Shown: positions 7,336 to 8,749 of the stretch, one piece after another
How the letters are laid out: the number at the start of each line of letters is the position of its first letter
How positions within the stretch are numbered: the first letter of the stretch is position 1
DNA from: Deltaproteobacteria bacterium
GTDB lineage: Bacteria; Desulfobacterota; Desulfomonilia; UBA1062
Reading direction: 5' to 3'
DNA length: 8,749 nt
Assembly (NCBI GenBank): GCA_003643935.1
Contig: QMLJ01000033.1
Coordinates: 1 to 8,749 of the forward strand
Made by a program: the position numbers and the translations under genes
The notes under the pieces: generated by a model
Database searches by the model: none
What the model was told of the DNA's origin: nothing
Seen by the model: only the letters and a program-made list of their open reading frames with translations

Positions 7336-7474
7336 AAGGCCGATCCATAGCTATCGGGTAGGTGGGTGACATATTCCCTCTGCTACGCTCGTTCCGCCAT
7401 CCATGGCTCGCTGTCGTTTAAAGATCTTTGTCATTCCGCTATCCTGCTCCCCTGTGGGTAGGCCCCGAAATCCC
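7336..7474. repeat. Intergenic region with clustered palindromes, possible dispersed repeat
   Basis: Between the secretin and the rplU promoter lies DNA that does not read as coding and looks unlike its flanks. Seen here: a stem CCGAT (7340-7344)/ATCGG (7353-7357) with an 8-nt loop; GCCATCCATGGC (7396-7407) with two self-complementary 5-nt arms; GCTCG repeated at 7387-7391 and 7406-7410; the 10-nt palindrome AAAGATCTTT (7420-7429); and TTGTCA (7428-7433) inverted against TGACAA (7476-7481). GGGTAGG occurs at 7356-7362 and again near 7456-7462. No stem is followed by a T-run, so this is not a standard intrinsic terminator. It could be a decayed miniature or REP-like element, but no second copy is in the window to prove it. 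Confidence 0.35.
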
Positions 7475-7503
7475 TTGACAACAGTGCCTGTATCCATTAA
7501 TAG
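7475..7503 (+). promoter_or_regulatory. Candidate sigma-70 promoter for rplU-rpmA-obg
   Basis: A perfect -35 hexamer TTGACA (7475-7480) is followed after 17 nt by TAATAG (7498-7503), a 4/6 match to the -10 consensus. Transcription would start near 7510, leaving a leader of about 35 nt, with AGGAG at 7533-7537 and the ATG at 7545. Position, spacing and the start of a conserved operon support it; the weak -10 limits confidence. Confidence 0.45.
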
Positions 7504-7544
7504 CTTTGCATCCATAGGAAAATAGTCTAAACAGGAGTGATAGC

Positions 7545-7871
7545 ATGTACGCAGTAATAAGCACGGGCGGAAAGCAGTACAAGGTAGAGGAAGGTGACAG
7601 GATCCGCGTTGAGAAGATAGAAGAAAACAAGGGAGACGAGGTGATATTCGAAGATGTCCTCCTCGTGGGAGAAGAGGGGAAGGAATATAGCCTCGGTACA
7701 CCAATCATAGAAAAAGCAAAGGTAAGGGCAAAGGTCTTGAGACAGCTCAGGGCAAAGAAGATTGTAGTGTTCAAGATGAAGAGGAGAAAGGGCTACAGGA
7801 AAAAGATGGGACACAGGCAGTACCTGACCGAGCTTCTCATAACCGGTATTGAAACGGGCAAGGAGGAATAG
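7545..7871 (+). CDS. rplU: Large ribosomal subunit protein bL21
   Basis: This is a structural protein of the 50S subunit that contacts 23S rRNA. The N-terminus [18 protein letters not shown] is diagnostic. The central part [21 protein letters not shown] (about 71-91) is the conserved basic rRNA-binding segment, with the GHRQ...T motif leading to the C-terminus. At 108 aa it is slightly longer than the typical 103, with a short acidic tail. AGGAG at 7533-7537 sits 7 nt before the ATG. It heads the rplU-rpmA-obg operon and is followed by rpmA after 2 nt. The leader is too short for a large structured autoregulatory element. Confidence 0.97.
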   Translation: MYAVISTGGKQYKVEEGDRIRVEKIEENKGDEVIFEDVLLVGEEGKEYSLGTPIIEKAKVRAKVLRQLRAKKIVVFKMKRRKGYRKKMGHRQYLTELLITGIETGKEE

Positions 7872-7873
7872 GC

Positions 7874-8131
7874 ATGGCCCACAAAAAATCCGGAGGTACA
7901 TCAAGAAACGGTAGGGACACGGCTGGGAAACGCCTTGGAGTAAAAAGGTTTGACGGCCAGAGGGTAAATGCCGGCACTATAATAGTACGCCAGAGGGGCA
8001 CAAAGATACACCCAGGGGAGAACGTGGGTTGTGGCAGGGATTACACCCTGTTTGCGCTCAAGGACGGTGTTGTAAAGTTTGAGACTCTCTACAACAAGAA
8101 AAAGAGGGTGAGCATAGTTCCAAGTACTTAA
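7874..8131 (+). CDS. rpmA: Large ribosomal subunit protein bL27
   Basis: This 50S protein has an N-terminus that reaches toward the peptidyl-transferase centre. The 85 aa match the family length. It begins directly with [15 protein letters not shown], so the mature N-terminus (A2-H3-K4-K5) is made without the cleaved leader found in Firmicutes/Fusobacteria. Also seen are [12 protein letters not shown] and [19 protein letters not shown], both typical. AGGAGG at 7861-7866 lies 7 nt before the ATG. It sits 2 nt after rplU and 3 nt before obg, as in the widely conserved operon. Confidence 0.98.
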   Translation: MAHKKSGGTSRNGRDTAGKRLGVKRFDGQRVNAGTIIVRQRGTKIHPGENVGCGRDYTLFALKDGVVKFETLYNKKKRVSIVPST

Positions 8132-8134
8132 TAT

Positions 8135-8749
8135 ATGGACTTCATTGACGAGTCCAAGATATTTGTCAAGGCGGGTGACGGCGGTAATGGCTGTTGTTCA
8201 TTCAGGCGCGAGAAATACGTCCCCAGGGGCGGGCCTGATGGCGGAGACGGTGGAAAAGGTGGTGATGTCATAATACAGGCAAGCCCAGGCGTACATACCC
8301 TGCTTGACCAACATTACCATCCCCATTACAAGGCAGGAAGAGGCCAGCACGGCCAGGGCAAGAATAAGACCGGCAAGTCAGGCCAGGATTGCATCATTCG
8401 CGTACCACCGGGCACAGTGGTAAAGGACGCCGATACAGGTCAAGTACTGGCAGACCTCAAGGAATTGTACCAATCCTTCAAAGTAGCTGCCGGTGGAAAA
8501 GGCGGCAGGGGTAATGCCAGGTTTGCAACGCCCACTCTTAGGGCACCAAGGTACTGCGAACAGGGGGAGAAAGGACAGGAGAGGTCCCTTGTCCTGGAGT
8601 TGAAACTCCTTGCAGATGTCGGGCTGGTAGGATTTCCCAATGCAGGCAAGTCAACGCTCATATCCAAGGTGTCTGGTGCAAGGCCAAAGATAGCAGATTA
8701 TCCATTTACAACTCTAACCCCCAACCTAGGCATGGTATCATGGAAAGGA
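8135..8749 (+). CDS. obgE: Obg/CgtA GTPase, 5' part (truncated by window end)
   Basis: This ribosome-associated GTPase acts in 50S maturation and stress responses. The frame starts ATG 8135 ([19 protein letters not shown]) and stays open to the right edge, giving 205 codons of an expected 330 or more. Residues 1 to about 158 form the glycine-rich Obg fold, with many GG/GDGG/GGKGG repeats. The G domain follows, with the P-loop GFPNAGKS (166-173) and the switch I region [13 protein letters not shown] (187-199), where T192/T193 include the Mg-binding threonine. G3, G4 and G5 motifs lie beyond the window. The start is 3 nt after rpmA and has no recognisable Shine-Dalgarno, so translation is probably coupled to rpmA. 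Truncation is due to the window and not a mutation. Confidence 0.96.
   Translation, partial: MDFIDESKIFVKAGDGGNGCCSFRREKYVPRGGPDGGDGGKGGDVIIQASPGVHTLLDQHYHPHYKAGRGQHGQGKNKTGKSGQDCIIRVPPGTVVKDADTGQVLADLKELYQSFKVAAGGKGGRGNARFATPTLRAPRYCEQGEKGQERSLVLELKLLADVGLVGFPNAGKSTLISKVSGARPKIADYPFTTLTPNLGMVSWKG

Noticed and set aside
7340..7357. Possible terminator hairpin after the secretin gene (CCGAT/ATCGG)
   Set aside because: The stem is only 5 bp with an 8-nt loop and no following T-run, so it does not qualify as an intrinsic terminator.
7504..7544. L21-type autoregulatory leader RNA upstream of rplU
   Set aside because: From the predicted start the leader is only about 35 nt and shows no obvious stem structure, too short for known L21 leader motifs.
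7351..7704. 117-aa minus-strand reading frame across the intergenic region into rplU
   Set aside because: It overlaps rplU antisense and the promoter, has low-complexity composition without domain features, and no ribosome binding site is evident. The part over the intergenic region is better seen as repeat-like DNA read through.
1..8749. CRISPR array, tRNA/rRNA genes, insertion sequence or phage genes
   Set aside because: I saw no regularly spaced repeats, no cloverleaf or rRNA-like stretches, no transposase or integrase motifs, and the DNA is almost fully covered by core-type genes.

Overview
The window reads as bacterial chromosomal DNA, almost entirely coding on the + strand. Two gene sets lie head to tail: a seven-gene type IV filament assembly cluster (33-7335) and the start of the conserved ribosomal/GTPase operon rplU-rpmA-obg (7545 to the window end). 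Base composition is moderate. Isoleucine is very often ATA and arginine very often AGG/AGA, and GTG and TTG starts are used. A secretin and a lipoprotein signal indicate a Gram-negative (diderm) cell. L27 has no cleaved N-terminal extension, unlike Firmicutes. The codon pattern reminds me of Nitrospirota or a deltaproteobacterial-grade lineage, but this is an impression and not a demonstrated placement.

Filament cluster. The order is: an MshE/PilB/GspE-type assembly ATPase with an N-terminal c-di-GMP-binding-type MshEN domain; a PilC/GspF/MshG-type platform protein; one pseudopilin-like protein with a clear prepilin cleavage site and a dockerin/EF-hand-like loop near its C-terminus; a single-chain PilM-PilN-like protein (GspL-like architecture); a small PilO/GspM-like protein; a small MshK/GspB/PilP-like protein; and an MshL/PilQ/GspD-type lipoprotein secretin. 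Together they supply a cytoplasmic motor, an inner-membrane platform, an alignment subcomplex, a fibre subunit and an outer-membrane pore. The closest known layout is the MSHA pilus / type II secretion-like family. No prepilin peptidase, retraction ATPase or further minor pilins lie in the window. Most junctions are very tight (2-4 nt gaps, or 4-17 nt overlaps), which suggests one transcript. The one loose junction is 99 nt, after the pseudopilin.

The intergenic region 7336-7544 ends the cluster. It holds a cluster of short palindromes and inverted repeats that looks unlike the coding DNA, then a plausible sigma-70 promoter for rplU. It contains no convincing gene or intrinsic terminator.

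The ribosomal block has rplU (L21), rpmA (L27) and the first 205 codons of obg/cgtA, which runs off the right edge. This linkage is conserved across bacteria and marks the locus as core chromosome and not a mobile island. The most interesting content is the combination of a predicted c-di-GMP-gated motor with a single, possibly calcium-binding pseudopilin and a degenerate PilM-PilN fusion: a compact filament or secretion machine of unknown cargo.
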